A stretch of DNA of 64,000 nt from Lachnospiraceae bacterium oral taxon 500 (GCA_002999035.1 CP027241.1:1367001-1431000); one strand, 5' to 3'. Positions 42,381-51,148 are shown, counted from the first letter of the stretch. A program made the numbers and translations. Notes: generated from the sequence alone by a model not told the origin.

Positions 42381-42791
42381 TTATTCGTCATTTTCATCTT
42401 TGTCCGGCTGCTTTTCATTGACAAAAACAATCATTTGCTTTGACTCTTCTATGGTTTGCCGGATGTAAGGCGGGGTGATCTCCTCCTCGTTGGCTAACAG
42501 CACAGACAGAGCAAGCGGGACATTTACCCCGGTGATTACAAAAGTATGATCATTGATATAGGGAAAAAACTTCTGATTAACACTTCCGGACAGGACGTCG
42601 GTCATTACGATTACCTTATCCTCTGGAGAAAAGGTCGCAAACAGTTTGGCGATGGTTTCCTCCAAGGGCTCGCTGTCATCTTCCGCATAAGCGGGAATGT
42701 CATAGATGTTATCCAGTGTCGTAATGAACTTTAAGGTTTCTTTCAGGCCGGTAGCAAATTTTCCGTGTGACGCGATAACAACTCGTTTCAT
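42381..42791 (-). CDS. PTS mannose-family IIA component
   Basis: Cytoplasmic phosphocarrier receiving phosphate from HPr, 136 aa. Active histidine His9 in VVIASHGKFATGL, the standard N-terminus; VMTDVLSGSVNQ and ITGVNVPLAL follow the EIIA-Man fold. ATG with GGAGG. Between the IID gene (87 bp) and the kinase gene (20 bp). Confidence 0.93.
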   Translation of the reverse strand: MKRVVIASHGKFATGLKETLKFITTLDNIYDIPAYAEDDSEPLEETIAKLFATFSPEDKVIVMTDVLSGSVNQKFFPYINDHTFVITGVNVPLALSVLLANEEEITPPYIRQTIEESKQMIVFVNEKQPDKDENDE

Positions 42792-42878
42792 TTTGTATCC
42801 TCCGGGCAGTTTTTTGTGGATAGCTCTGGTGGGGCCGCCGTCCGGCCAAACCGGACGGCTTAGTCCCTTTTGGCGACA

Positions 42879-43679
42879 TTAAATCGTAAAAATACCAAGC
42901 GCGGCGCCGATCATGGAGATAATCAGCGTACCGAGAATAAGATAATTCATCTTGACCTTTTTGACCTTCATCAGATAGTACATGATTCCCACGGCGGCGA
43001 CGGGCAGGAGCGAGGGCATGATACTGTCAATTTGTTCCTGTACACTCAGTATAACATCACCGCTGGTGAAATTCAATCCGCAACGCAGTTTTACCACGCT
43101 GGGAATCAGGCAGCCGACAACGGTTAGGCCCAGAATCGAAGCGGCTTCGGTGAAGACATTAATTTTTTCGCCAAATCGGGTGATGAACTTTACACCTTGA
43201 AAATATCCGACTTCGACCAGACGCACGCGGATAAACCATAAAGCAGCGCTGAACAGCAGCCAGATCGCCAGACCGGCCACGCTGCCTTTTAGGGCCATAT
43301 ACGCGGCGATCGAACCAAAGATGGTGGGGATCATGATCCAACCGATCGTGTCGCCGATACCGCTTAACGGTCCCATCAGTCCGACTTTTAAATCCTGAAC
43401 GGCGTCCAGTCCCTCCAGGCCTTGGGTATCCTCAATCGCTAAACTCGCGCCTAATAAGAGTTTGGCCAGCCAGGGCATACAGTTAAAATATTTAAAGTGG
43501 TTGTTGAGAGATTTTTTATAGTCCTCATCGTTGGAATAAATCTTACGTAAAGACGGCGCCAGAGCATAAACGACCGACGGCGCTAACTGCAGTTCATATC
43601 CGTAAGTCGAGATACATGTACTGATCCAGCGATAGGCGGCATTTCTTAAATCTTTCTTTTCCAGAACCTGTTTATTCAT
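42879..43679 (-). CDS. PTS mannose-family IID component
   Basis: Membrane subunit of the sugar channel, 266 aa. The IID signature is visible: FNCMPWLAKLLLGASLAIE, then LKVGLMGPLSGIGDTIGW (about 102-120). Hydrophobic helices fill the C-terminal half. Overlaps the IIC gene by 8 bp, typical of coupled IIC-IID pairs. Confidence 0.94.
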   Translation of the reverse strand: MNKQVLEKKDLRNAAYRWISTCISTYGYELQLAPSVVYALAPSLRKIYSNDEDYKKSLNNHFKYFNCMPWLAKLLLGASLAIEDTQGLEGLDAVQDLKVGLMGPLSGIGDTIGWIMIPTIFGSIAAYMALKGSVAGLAIWLLFSAALWFIRVRLVEVGYFQGVKFITRFGEKINVFTEAASILGLTVVGCLIPSVVKLRCGLNFTSGDVILSVQEQIDSIMPSLLPVAAVGIMYYLMKVKKVKMNYLILGTLIISMIGAALGIFTI

Positions 43680-44442
43680 CTTCCAGCCCTCCTTCTACTG
43701 TGACAACGGTTTTCATTTCCTTGATTTTCTGTTGATAAAACAAAAGCGCGCCGGCGATCCCGATCAGGGCGACGCCTAAGACCGGCACCCGCAGATAAGC
43801 AGTTAGTACAAAGCCGATCAGCAGATAAGCAAAATACTTGGATGTCGGCATATAGGTCAGCAGCATGGTAAGACCGACCGCCGGCAGTAAGCGGCCGGCA
43901 ATGGCAAGACCGGTCGTGAACCAGGTGGGCAGAGTATCGACGATCAGGGATACGACCGCAGTTCCTAAGGTAACCGCCAAAAATGTGGGGATGGCGCTGG
44001 TCAGCATCATCATAATCAGGGAAAGCCGGATGGTCCGGTTCATGGCCTTAAAGTTTCCGGCGTTACAATAAGCTTGCGCCCGGCGGCCGATTACACCGTT
44101 AATCAGCTTGGCGGTAATATCCAACTGCACAAACAGCAGCCCGACGGCAATTCCGGCAGTGAGCCCGATTTCAACACCGGCGCCGGTGGAAATAGAGATG
44201 GCCGTGGCGATGATAGCGGCCAGCGGATAATCAGGTGTGCTTGAACCACCGAGAGCGGCTACGCCCAGTGACATCAGCTGAAGCGTTCCGCCTACGAATA
44301 ATCCGGTCTGCAAATCGCCCATGACAAGCCCGGCCAGCGCTCCCCAAAAAACACTGTTATGATTGACCAGCTGCGTACTCTGCCGATCAAGCGCTCTAAG
44401 CGCGGCCAGCAAGGTGATTAAAATAATTTGAATTGTATTCAT
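43672..44442 (-). CDS. PTS mannose-family IIC component
   Basis: Membrane channel subunit, 256 aa with about seven helices. The N-terminal part contains GDLQTGLFVGGTLQLMSLGVAALGGSSTPDY (about 42-72), the IIC-Man signature. ATG with AAGGAGGG 7 bp upstream. Acts with the IID product. Confidence 0.94.
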   Translation of the reverse strand: MNTIQIILITLLAALRALDRQSTQLVNHNSVFWGALAGLVMGDLQTGLFVGGTLQLMSLGVAALGGSSTPDYPLAAIIATAISISTGAGVEIGLTAGIAVGLLFVQLDITAKLINGVIGRRAQAYCNAGNFKAMNRTIRLSLIMMMLTSAIPTFLAVTLGTAVVSLIVDTLPTWFTTGLAIAGRLLPAVGLTMLLTYMPTSKYFAYLLIGFVLTAYLRVPVLGVALIGIAGALLFYQQKIKEMKTVVTVEGGLEDE

Positions 44443-44468
44443 ACAAATCCCTCCTTGTAGTCAGAGTT

Positions 44469-44939
44469 TTATTTTTCCGTAAAAACTTCCTTTTTGTCGG
44501 CCGGTGTATACTGGATATAGATCGGTACGCCTTGTTTGGCGATGGCGGACAGAACCGGCTCGTCTTCCGGGGTCACAGCGTATCGGGACGACAATTTCCT
44601 TCCGGCGGAGGTATTTCTGGACATGCCCAAAACCAGCTCACCAATGGTTTCGCCTATATCCAGCAGTTTTTGGAGCAATTTCGGATCCTCCGTAATCAAA
44701 AAGACCGTTTGGCCATCATATTTATGCGCTTTAAAGTTGGCCAAGGCCGTTTCTTCGGAAATAATCGAGCAGGCGACTCCGGCCGGCTTGCCCAGACGCA
44801 TACTGTCCTTTAATAAGGGATCATCGGCTGTCTTTGTGTCCACAACCATAATCCTTTGGGGATTATAATGCGGAGCCCATTGTGTTGCCACGATCCCATG
44901 CAGCAACCGGTAATCTAAACGTGCGCCAACAATACTCAT
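44469..44939 (-). CDS. PTS mannose-family IIB component (first)
   Basis: 156-aa phosphocarrier. The active histidine is in RLDYRLLHGIVATQW (His14). VVDTKTADDP, MRLGKPAGV and QYTPADKKEV follow the family. ATG with AGGAGG. Directly precedes IIC, so it is the more likely transport IIB of the operon. Just upstream of its start is an isolated CTCAACTTTC (44961-44970) identical to the MITE end. Confidence 0.92.
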   Translation of the reverse strand: MSIVGARLDYRLLHGIVATQWAPHYNPQRIMVVDTKTADDPLLKDSMRLGKPAGVACSIISEETALANFKAHKYDGQTVFLITEDPKLLQKLLDIGETIGELVLGMSRNTSAGRKLSSRYAVTPEDEPVLSAIAKQGVPIYIQYTPADKKEVFTEK

Positions 44940-44974
44940 GATAATACCTCCTTTTTTACACTCAACTTTCTGCT

Positions 44975-45898
44975 TTATACAGTTTCTTTTGTCAGATAGT
45001 GGTAATGATCGCCCGCCGGAATAAATGTGCAGGGAATATCCGCTTCAATCGCTTGGGGGAGGTAGGTCGTCATATATTCCATGCCCGGCTCTTCGACATT
45101 AAAATGCCCCATGCCGATAATGGCCGTGCTGTCATCCGTCAGACTGGCGTCCCTAACATATTCAGCCAGAGTAAAATCGACGATTTCCATGGTCAAAAAG
45201 CAGTCTGCTTTGCCGGCGGCTGCCAGTCCGATCGCGAACTTCGCATCTCCGAGGACATGGGGAGGAATGGAGAGGCGGGAGACTTTTTTGGCCGGATTTC
45301 CCATGATTTTGACTCCGTTCAGCTTTAACCGCTTGGTCAGAAACTTTGCCAGTTCCTCCACCGATATCGCGGGAATGGTATAGGATAAAGGCTTTACCTT
45401 TTTCGGATCGGGAAAATTATTTTCACCCGCTGACAGAGTAATCTCTTCCGAGACGGCCTCATCAATATACGGGAGCCAGCCCAGTACGCTGGCCAAGCCG
45501 TAAAAGATGCCGTCGGCATATCGGCCGCCGCTGATCGGAATACCGGAATGGACATAGTCGTGGTTGCGCCAGACGACGATACCATGTTGCTTAAGCAATG
45601 CTGCCTTATGGCGATAAACTAGGTTATTCTGTTCTTCCAGCCAGTCGGTATGATCGCCGTGATTCCAGAATAACGCTTCATGGCAGATGATCAGGTTTGC
45701 CCCTTGCCGGATTGCTTCTTTTATCACATTGACATGTGCCCAGCAGGTAGTAACGATGCCGGTGCATTCCACTTCCGGATTGCCGAAGAGGATTTTATCC
45801 CTAGTGATTTCCTCATTAATCGGCTCCGGTCCTTCTGGCCCGTTCCAATATCCGTAATGATATTTTTTTACTTTTTGGATTACTTCCGATATTTTCAT
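44975..45898 (-). CDS. NIF3 (DUF34) family metal-binding protein
   Basis: First gene of the mannose-family PTS operon, 307 aa. NIF3 traits: GIVTTCWAHVNVIKEAIRQGANLIICHEALFW (about 45-76) with a histidine for the dinuclear metal site, HDYVHSG near 110, and a C-terminal GMGHFNVEEPGMEYM with histidine and glutamate ligands (about 265-280). The protein family has unsettled function (GTP cyclohydrolase-like fold). Linkage to a sugar PTS is notable. ATG 45898 (MKISEVIQKV) is chosen for its AAGGAGG site; a longer in-frame start has none. Confidence 0.8.
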   Translation of the reverse strand: MKISEVIQKVKKYHYGYWNGPEGPEPINEEITRDKILFGNPEVECTGIVTTCWAHVNVIKEAIRQGANLIICHEALFWNHGDHTDWLEEQNNLVYRHKAALLKQHGIVVWRNHDYVHSGIPISGGRYADGIFYGLASVLGWLPYIDEAVSEEITLSAGENNFPDPKKVKPLSYTIPAISVEELAKFLTKRLKLNGVKIMGNPAKKVSRLSIPPHVLGDAKFAIGLAAAGKADCFLTMEIVDFTLAEYVRDASLTDDSTAIIGMGHFNVEEPGMEYMTTYLPQAIEADIPCTFIPAGDHYHYLTKETV

Positions 45899-45920
45899 CC
45901 CTATCCTCCTTCCGGTAATT

Positions 45921-45935
45921 TTGTCATGTTGACAA
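45921..45935. promoter_or_regulatory. palindrome upstream of the mannose-family PTS operon
   Basis: TTGTCA-tgt-TGACAA, perfect 6-bp arms, between the promoter and the ribosome site of the NIF3-like gene. Likely operator for the operon's own or another regulator. Confidence 0.55.
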
Positions 45936-45970
45936 GAACTGTTTTTGGTGCTCCTGTATCTTGTAGTTAT

Positions 45971-45999
45971 AATATACAAAAGTCGGCTAGTAAAAACAA
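45971..45999 (-). promoter_or_regulatory. promoter of the mannose-family PTS operon
   Basis: On the minus strand TTGTTT, 17-bp spacer, TATATT. A sigma-70-type promoter; no TGGC-N8-TTGC sigma-54 pattern is seen in the same region. Confidence 0.6.
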
Positions 46000-46240
46000 G
46001 CGTTACGCAGCATTTTCGTCACTCGCCCACTGCTTTTCAAACATTATTTAGCGTTTTTCAACACTAAGCAGGGAACAGTTTACAGTGATCCGGCAGAAAG
46101 GGATCGGCCTTTCCTTTTGTGTTTGTGCGTCCGCAACTTTCTGCTGCTAAAAGGCAAAGCGTTTTTATCCCAAGCGCGGCGCGATGACAGGTAATCGGCC
46201 AAAAAAGCGATTCGGGCGAATAGGGGAAAGTGCAGATAGT

Positions 46241-46284
46241 AGATGGCAATATTTATTTGATTTGCCATCTGCTCTCGGTATAAT
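46241..46284 (+). promoter_or_regulatory. promoter with overlapping operator for the ascorbate-family PTS locus
   Basis: TTGATT (46257-46262), 16-bp spacer, TATAAT (46279-46284). An inverted repeat AGATGGCAA (46241-46249) / TTGCCATCT (46262-46270) brackets the -35 box. The leader to the regulator start is about 360 nt and includes MITE fragment M. Confidence 0.65.
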
Positions 46285-46315
46285 ATAACTGTCACGCCGG
46301 GGAGCGACCGGTCAA

Positions 46316-46395
46316 GCAGAACGCGGCAAGCGTTCTGCGAACAACAAATATCGAAGCGCTGCGTGCTTTTGCCCGGGCGGGCAACCTGCCCAAAG
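46316..46395 (-). mobile_element. MITE-like element, fragment M
   Basis: Holds the internal part ATCGAAGCGCTGCGTGCTT, then GCCCGGGCGGGCAACCTGCC, nearly identical to copy A, and a GCAGAACGC/GCGTTCTGC hairpin, but neither terminal repeat. The rest of 45936-46647 has no gene I can support. Confidence 0.5.
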
Positions 46396-46647
46396 GTTTC
46401 GCCTTTCTGTCACAACTGCGAGAAGCGTTTCATGTTTCCGCGCCGGTGGGCGACTGGCCAAGTAGAATGTGAGTAAATAAAAGAACACTCTATCGGATAG
46501 CGAATAGACGAAAGGTGAATAATAAATAGAAAGCAAAAAAATATGCCGTGAAAATCAAAGTTTGTATTATTCCTTCAAAAAAAATTGACGCAACAATATT
46601 TTGGCAAAATCGGGGAAATATGGGATAATAAAAAAGGAGGAAGTGAA

Positions 46648-48690
46648 ATGACGGAAAAAAGCCTTGAATTATTGTTCTTTTTGATCAGTGTTCCGGCCGG
46701 AGCGGAGTTGCCGAGGTTGGCGGCGCAGTTTCAATTATCAGAAAGAAGAATTTATACCTTGATTGAGGAAATAAAAGAATTTATCAAGGCCAGCGATTAT
46801 GGCCGATTGGATAAGCAGGGCAATAAATATCAGGTGCAGCTAAAAAGTAAAGAAAAATTAAAAGAAATTCTGCTCGACCGGGCAGTGATTTGTCGCCTGT
46901 CAAGTCTCCGTCAGTTGGAAATGCTGATTACGATTATCGGAAGTGACAGCGAGGCAGCCGTCCGAGACTTAGAAGCCCAATTTGCCGTTTCCCGAACGGT
47001 AATCAAATCCGATTTGGATGAACTGCGCCGGCAGGCGGAAGCTTATCAGGCTGAGTTGCAGCTGCTGCCGTTTAAGGGGATTCGGCTGGAAGCGCCGGAA
47101 GGAAACTTGCGCAAAGTTTTAATCTCATTATTTGGAGCGGCAATTAAAGACTGCTGTTTAAGCGGGATGGATATTTTAGCTATGATTTTAACAGAATTGG
47201 AAATGTGCCGGCTCAAGGACATTATTCTTTCGGGGGAAGAAAGTATTTTAAAGTTTATTCCCGATCAGCTGCTTAGCTATTTTGCGGTGTGTTTGGGCGT
47301 GACGATGGCGCGGATTCGGGACAATCATCTGATCCCACCCGGATTTTCCGGAGAGGCGGAAATGCATGAAACCCGCTTTGCGGAACAACTGCTGTTTAAG
47401 ATTACCGGCTTAAAAAAAGAATGGAGCAGCAAACGGGCGGAGACGCTTTTTTTGGCGGAGCTGATTGCCGGGATTCCCAAAGTTGATTATCCGCTGGAGG
47501 ACAGCCATAAAACGGATTGGATTTTTTTCCAGATTTTGCTGAAAAAGTTTATCAAAGCGATGGCGGATTATCTGCATTTTCCTTTTTTACGGGATGGAAA
47601 GCTGTTTCGGGGGCTGTTGCAGCATTTATATCCGGCGTATATCCGGATGCGCAACGGGCAGATGATTGAAAATCCGATTTTTTCAGAAACTTTGCAGGCA
47701 TATTCTCTGGAATATCATGCCGTTAAACAGCAAGTTTATCTGTTGGAAGAAGGCCTGAAGGTGAGCTTTACCGATGAGGAATGTGCCTACTTAACGCTGT
47801 TTTTTGCAGCGTCCAGAAAGCGGGAGGAAAAAAACGAAAGAAAATTGCTGAAGGTTCGGATTGTATGCTCGGCGGGAGTCAGTACCTCGTATCTTTTGAC
47901 CGCGCAATTAGAGAACCTGTTTTCGGTGGAAGTGGTGGGTGTCAGTTCACAAAGAACGGCAGCCGAGGATATACACAAAGAAAGAGCTGATTTTATTGTA
48001 TCGACGGTTGATTTAACGATTGATCAGGATTATATCAAGGTCAGCCCGATTTTAAGCGAAGCGGATATTCAGCTTCTGGCGGCTTACTTTAATGGCTTTC
48101 GGGAAAAAATCAAAATTAAGCCGCTATTGCAGATGATTGAAAAATATGCCGTCATCATTGATCAGGAAAGTTTGACGGAAGAATTAAATGATTATTTAAA
48201 TCAGGAAAAAACAGGAAAGGAAAAAGAAGAAATTATGCTGAAAGAAATATTAACCGAAAGCTTAATTGAGCTGAACTCACCGGCAAGCAGCAGAGAAGAG
48301 GCAATTATCGCAGCCGGCAATCTTTTGCTGGCAAGCGGGCTGATTGAAGAGCGATACATTAAGGCTATGCTCGAAAATGTGGAGAAAAACGGAAATTATA
48401 TCGTAATTGCTCCGGGAATTGCTATGCCGCATGCCAGACCGGAAGAAGGTGCTAGGCAAATCGGTATGAGCATTGTTACTTTGGCACAGCCCGTAGTATT
48501 CGGGCATAAAACCAATGATCCGGTTCGGTTGGTCATTGGCCTGTGCGCGGTTGATCATGAGTCGCATTTAAAAGCCTTGGCGGAGCTGATTGAGTTACTG
48601 ATGCAGCCGCAGGCGGTAGAAAATATTTTAAAAGCAAAAAGTAAAACGGAAGTGCTTCATTATTTAGTGGGAGGTGAAAACAATGATTAA
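46648..48690 (+). CDS. PRD-type PTS regulator with IIB and IIA domains
   Basis: BglG/MtlR-group activator of 680 aa. N-terminal helix-turn-helix domains (about 1-150: PRLAAQFQLSERRIYTLIEEI and AQFAVSRTVIKSDLDELRR), PRD region (about 165-395), a IIB-like domain with Cys407 in VCSAGVSTSYL and a C-terminal fructose/ascorbate-type IIA domain (about 530-680) with His595 in MPHARPEEG. ATG 46648 with AGGAGG; a longer in-frame start lacks a site. Its stop overlaps the IIB gene start by 8 bp. No separate IIA gene lies in the locus, so its IIA domain may also phosphorylate the transporter's IIB (inference). Confidence 0.88.
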   Translation: MTEKSLELLFFLISVPAGAELPRLAAQFQLSERRIYTLIEEIKEFIKASDYGRLDKQGNKYQVQLKSKEKLKEILLDRAVICRLSSLRQLEMLITIIGSDSEAAVRDLEAQFAVSRTVIKSDLDELRRQAEAYQAELQLLPFKGIRLEAPEGNLRKVLISLFGAAIKDCCLSGMDILAMILTELEMCRLKDIILSGEESILKFIPDQLLSYFAVCLGVTMARIRDNHLIPPGFSGEAEMHETRFAEQLLFKITGLKKEWSSKRAETLFLAELIAGIPKVDYPLEDSHKTDWIFFQILLKKFIKAMADYLHFPFLRDGKLFRGLLQHLYPAYIRMRNGQMIENPIFSETLQAYSLEYHAVKQQVYLLEEGLKVSFTDEECAYLTLFFAASRKREEKNERKLLKVRIVCSAGVSTSYLLTAQLENLFSVEVVGVSSQRTAAEDIHKERADFIVSTVDLTIDQDYIKVSPILSEADIQLLAAYFNGFREKIKIKPLLQMIEKYAVIIDQESLTEELNDYLNQEKTGKEKEEIMLKEILTESLIELNSPASSREEAIIAAGNLLLASGLIEERYIKAMLENVEKNGNYIVIAPGIAMPHARPEEGARQIGMSIVTLAQPVVFGHKTNDPVRLVIGLCAVDHESHLKALAELIELLMQPQAVENILKAKSKTEVLHYLVGGENND

Positions 48691-48964
48691 AATTGTAGCG
48701 GTTTGCGGCGCGGGAGTTGGCAGCAGTGTTATGCTGCGGTATTTTATTCAAAATATTTGCGAAAGCAGGGATATTGACGCGCTGGTAGAGACCTCGGATA
48801 TTGGTTCGGTTAATCCGGAGGCGTATGATATTTTGGTGACAACGTCGGATTTTGCCGATTTGCTGCGCAGCAGCGGAAAATGTCAAATCATCAGGCTGGA
48901 CAACTTGATGGATAAGGCTTATTTAGAAAGCGAACTAATGAAAGCAATCAGTCAGGAGGGATAA
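48683..48964 (+). CDS. PTS ascorbate/galactitol-family IIB component
   Basis: 93-aa phosphocarrier. P-loop cysteine Cys8 in VAVCGAGVGSSVM. ATG 48683 is chosen because GGGAGG lies 8 bp upstream; it overlaps the regulator stop. The next gene is the IIC transporter, 3 bp away. Confidence 0.9.
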   Translation: MIKIVAVCGAGVGSSVMLRYFIQNICESRDIDALVETSDIGSVNPEAYDILVTTSDFADLLRSSGKCQIIRLDNLMDKAYLESELMKAISQEG

Positions 48965-48967
48965 GAT

Positions 48968-50245
48968 ATGGGAATTTTGTTGTATATCATTAATAATATT
49001 TTATCACAGGCAGCATTTGTAATTGGCCTCGTAGTAGTAGTCGGAATGCTGGCTCAGAAAAAAAGCGGAGAAAAAATCATAGCCAGTGCGTTTAAAGCCA
49101 TGATCGGCTTTACGTTGATTAATACCGCCGGTCAATCTCTGGGCATGGCACTGCTGCCGCTGCAAACCATGTATACCAAGATTTTCGGTTTAACAATGGA
49201 TAAGGTTGATATCAACAGCGCTATTCCGGAAGGCTTAGCGGGGATCGGCATGGAAATGGCGATTATTTTTGCCTTGGGATTTTTGATGAATATAGTCATT
49301 GCCCGGTTGACGAAGTTTAAATATGTTCATTTATCGCCGCATGTTTCTTTCTTTTACGCGGGCCTGATTGCGGCGCTGCTTAAATACGGAACGGGCTTTA
49401 ATACGATTATGATTATTGTGGTTGGCTCGATTATTTTAGGCATTTATTTGACGGCTTCCTGCGCTTATGTGGCGCCGTGGATGAAAACGGTCAAAGGCGG
49501 AGAAGGCTTTACGCTGGGTCATTCCAGTTCTGTCGGCATCCTGATTTCTTCCTTGCTGGCCAGAGCGCTGGGCAATAAAGACAAGGATTTGGAGGCCACC
49601 AATTTCCCCAAACGGTTGAACTTCCTGCGGGAAATGACGATTGCGCTGAGTATTGTCATGACCTTGCTGTTTATGGTTTCCTGCTTGCTGGCCGGGCCGG
49701 CCTGGATCAGTGAAAATGTCAGCGGCGGCCGGGATTTTGTAACCTATTCGCTGCAAAACGGAATTGTTTTCGGAATGTGGATCACGGTCATTATTACCGG
49801 TGTGCGGATGATGGTTGGGGAAATTATTCCGGCCTTTCACGGCTTTGCGGACAAGATTATTCCAAACGCGATGCCGGGTTTGGATATCCCGCTGCTGTTT
49901 CCCAATTATCCGGTATCGGTAATTGTCGGATTCTTAAGTAGTTTGGTTGCCGGCTTTTTGGGAATGTGGATTCTGGCGGCGCTTAAATATCCGATTATCG
50001 TTTTCCCGGCGTTGATTCCGACTTTCTTTACCGGAGCGATTACCGCAATTTTTGGCAATGCCAATGGCGGCCGGCGCGGAGCGGTGATTGGTTCCTTCGT
50101 CAATGGATTGATTTTGATTTTCGGTCAGGCCTTTTTGTTGCCGATGGTGGGAAGTTATCAGGCTATCATGCGGATTCTGGCGGAAACGGACTATGCTTTT
50201 TATGGACCGCTTCTGGGCTATTTGCTTAAATTGGCCGGATTATAG
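48968..50245 (+). CDS. PTS ascorbate-family IIC transporter (UlaA/SgaT-like)
   Basis: Membrane channel of 425 aa with about ten helices, the length of UlaA. N-terminus GILLYIINNILSQAAFVIGLVV and the block GFTLINTAGQSLGMALLPL are typical of the SgaT family, as is PNAMPGLDIPLLFPNYP near 298-315. ATG with GGAGGGATA site. The family transports L-ascorbate or related compounds; the true substrate here is open because none of the ulaD/E/F enzymes is present. Confidence 0.9.
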   Translation: MGILLYIINNILSQAAFVIGLVVVVGMLAQKKSGEKIIASAFKAMIGFTLINTAGQSLGMALLPLQTMYTKIFGLTMDKVDINSAIPEGLAGIGMEMAIIFALGFLMNIVIARLTKFKYVHLSPHVSFFYAGLIAALLKYGTGFNTIMIIVVGSIILGIYLTASCAYVAPWMKTVKGGEGFTLGHSSSVGILISSLLARALGNKDKDLEATNFPKRLNFLREMTIALSIVMTLLFMVSCLLAGPAWISENVSGGRDFVTYSLQNGIVFGMWITVIITGVRMMVGEIIPAFHGFADKIIPNAMPGLDIPLLFPNYPVSVIVGFLSSLVAGFLGMWILAALKYPIIVFPALIPTFFTGAITAIFGNANGGRRGAVIGSFVNGLILIFGQAFLLPMVGSYQAIMRILAETDYAFYGPLLGYLLKLAGL

Positions 50246-50257
50246 GTTTAGTGTAAA

Positions 50258-50959
50258 ATGAAAAAGATTGTATTTTATATACCGTTTTTTTATCCGGATG
50301 AAAACAGGTTTTATCAGATTTTGGATTTGTTTGCCGACCGCGGAGTAGACTATGTTGAGATTGGGCTGCCGGCAGAGGATCCCTATATGGACGGAGAAGC
50401 GATCGCACGGGCACATGCGGCGGTTTTGCGGGAAAAATACGGGAAAGAGAAATATTTGGCGGCGCTGGCGGAGATAAAAAAGCGTTATCCTTTTCGGGTG
50501 GTGTTAATGGGATATTATCGGGATTTTAAGCGGTTTCCGGATTTTTGGTCGGCGCCGGACACTTATTTTGACGCCACGCTGTGTGTCGATTTGCCTCCGG
50601 AGAAAGAGGCTGGCGGCAATATTCCGATTTTTAACGAAGAAAGCAGCCGCGCAGAAATCAGGGAAAAGCTGAAAAATAAGCCTTTATTTGCCTATGTTAT
50701 GAGCAGCGTGGGTAAAACGGGCAGCGGTCAGCTCCGGGATCATTATGTGGAAACCATAAAAAGAGTAAAAGCAGAGCAGGAAGTGGAGTGCTGCGTTGGT
50801 TTTCAAATCCGGACAGCGGCCGATGTTCGTCGGGTTTTAGCCGGCGGAGCAGACGGAGCGATTATTGGCTCGGAATTGCTGAAGCAGGTTGAAAAGGGCT
50901 TGGATGCGGCAGAAGATTATGTGTCGGACATTTGTCGGGCAAGGGAAGAAATACAGTAA
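50258..50959 (+). CDS. TrpA-like (tryptophan synthase alpha family) protein in a PTS locus
   Basis: TIM-barrel protein of 233 aa, slightly shorter than TrpA (about 265). The TrpA core VDYVEIGLPAEDPYMDG is present, with Glu34 and Asp45 at the same 11-residue spacing as the catalytic Glu49 and Asp60 of enteric TrpA. The phosphate-binding end CVGFQIRTAADVRRVLAGGADGAIIGSELLK is also conserved. No trpB or other tryptophan genes are near; instead it is 12 bp after the IIC gene and before the operon terminator, so it probably performs an aldolase/lyase reaction on the sugar phosphate made by the PTS (inference). ATG start, with only a weak ribosome site overlapping the end of the IIC gene. Confidence 0.75.
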   Translation: MKKIVFYIPFFYPDENRFYQILDLFADRGVDYVEIGLPAEDPYMDGEAIARAHAAVLREKYGKEKYLAALAEIKKRYPFRVVLMGYYRDFKRFPDFWSAPDTYFDATLCVDLPPEKEAGGNIPIFNEESSRAEIREKLKNKPLFAYVMSSVGKTGSGQLRDHYVETIKRVKAEQEVECCVGFQIRTAADVRRVLAGGADGAIIGSELLKQVEKGLDAAEDYVSDICRAREEIQ

Positions 50960-50964
50960 AATTA

Positions 50965-51017
50965 AAAGGCGGAAAGGCGCTTAATTCGTGTCTTTCCGCC
51001 TTTGTTATTCGTTTTTT
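50965..51017 (+). terminator. terminator of the ascorbate-family PTS locus
   Basis: Perfect 12-bp stem AAAGGCGGAAAG / CTTTCCGCCTTT with a 15-nt loop, followed by a T-rich stretch. Begins 6 bp after the TrpA-like stop. Confidence 0.85.
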
Positions 51018-51148
51018 TCTTTCGGTTTATGCTTTGGATATGGCCGGTGTCCGACCGGTTTTTTGGCCCGGCGGTTTGGCATGGCGGTATAGAAAAGAGT
51101 ATACAGAGTATTTGATAAAAACCATAAAACAGCCAAGCGAAGATAGCA

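Noticed and set aside
45899-46060. Sigma-54 promoter for the LevR-controlled operon
   Set aside because: No GG-N10-GC pair in a TGGC/TTGC context could be found on the minus strand.
46055-46235. Another degraded MITE-like copy upstream of the ascorbate-family PTS promoter
   Set aside because: Only AGGGGAAAGTGCAG resembles the right end; the rest cannot be aligned with the family.
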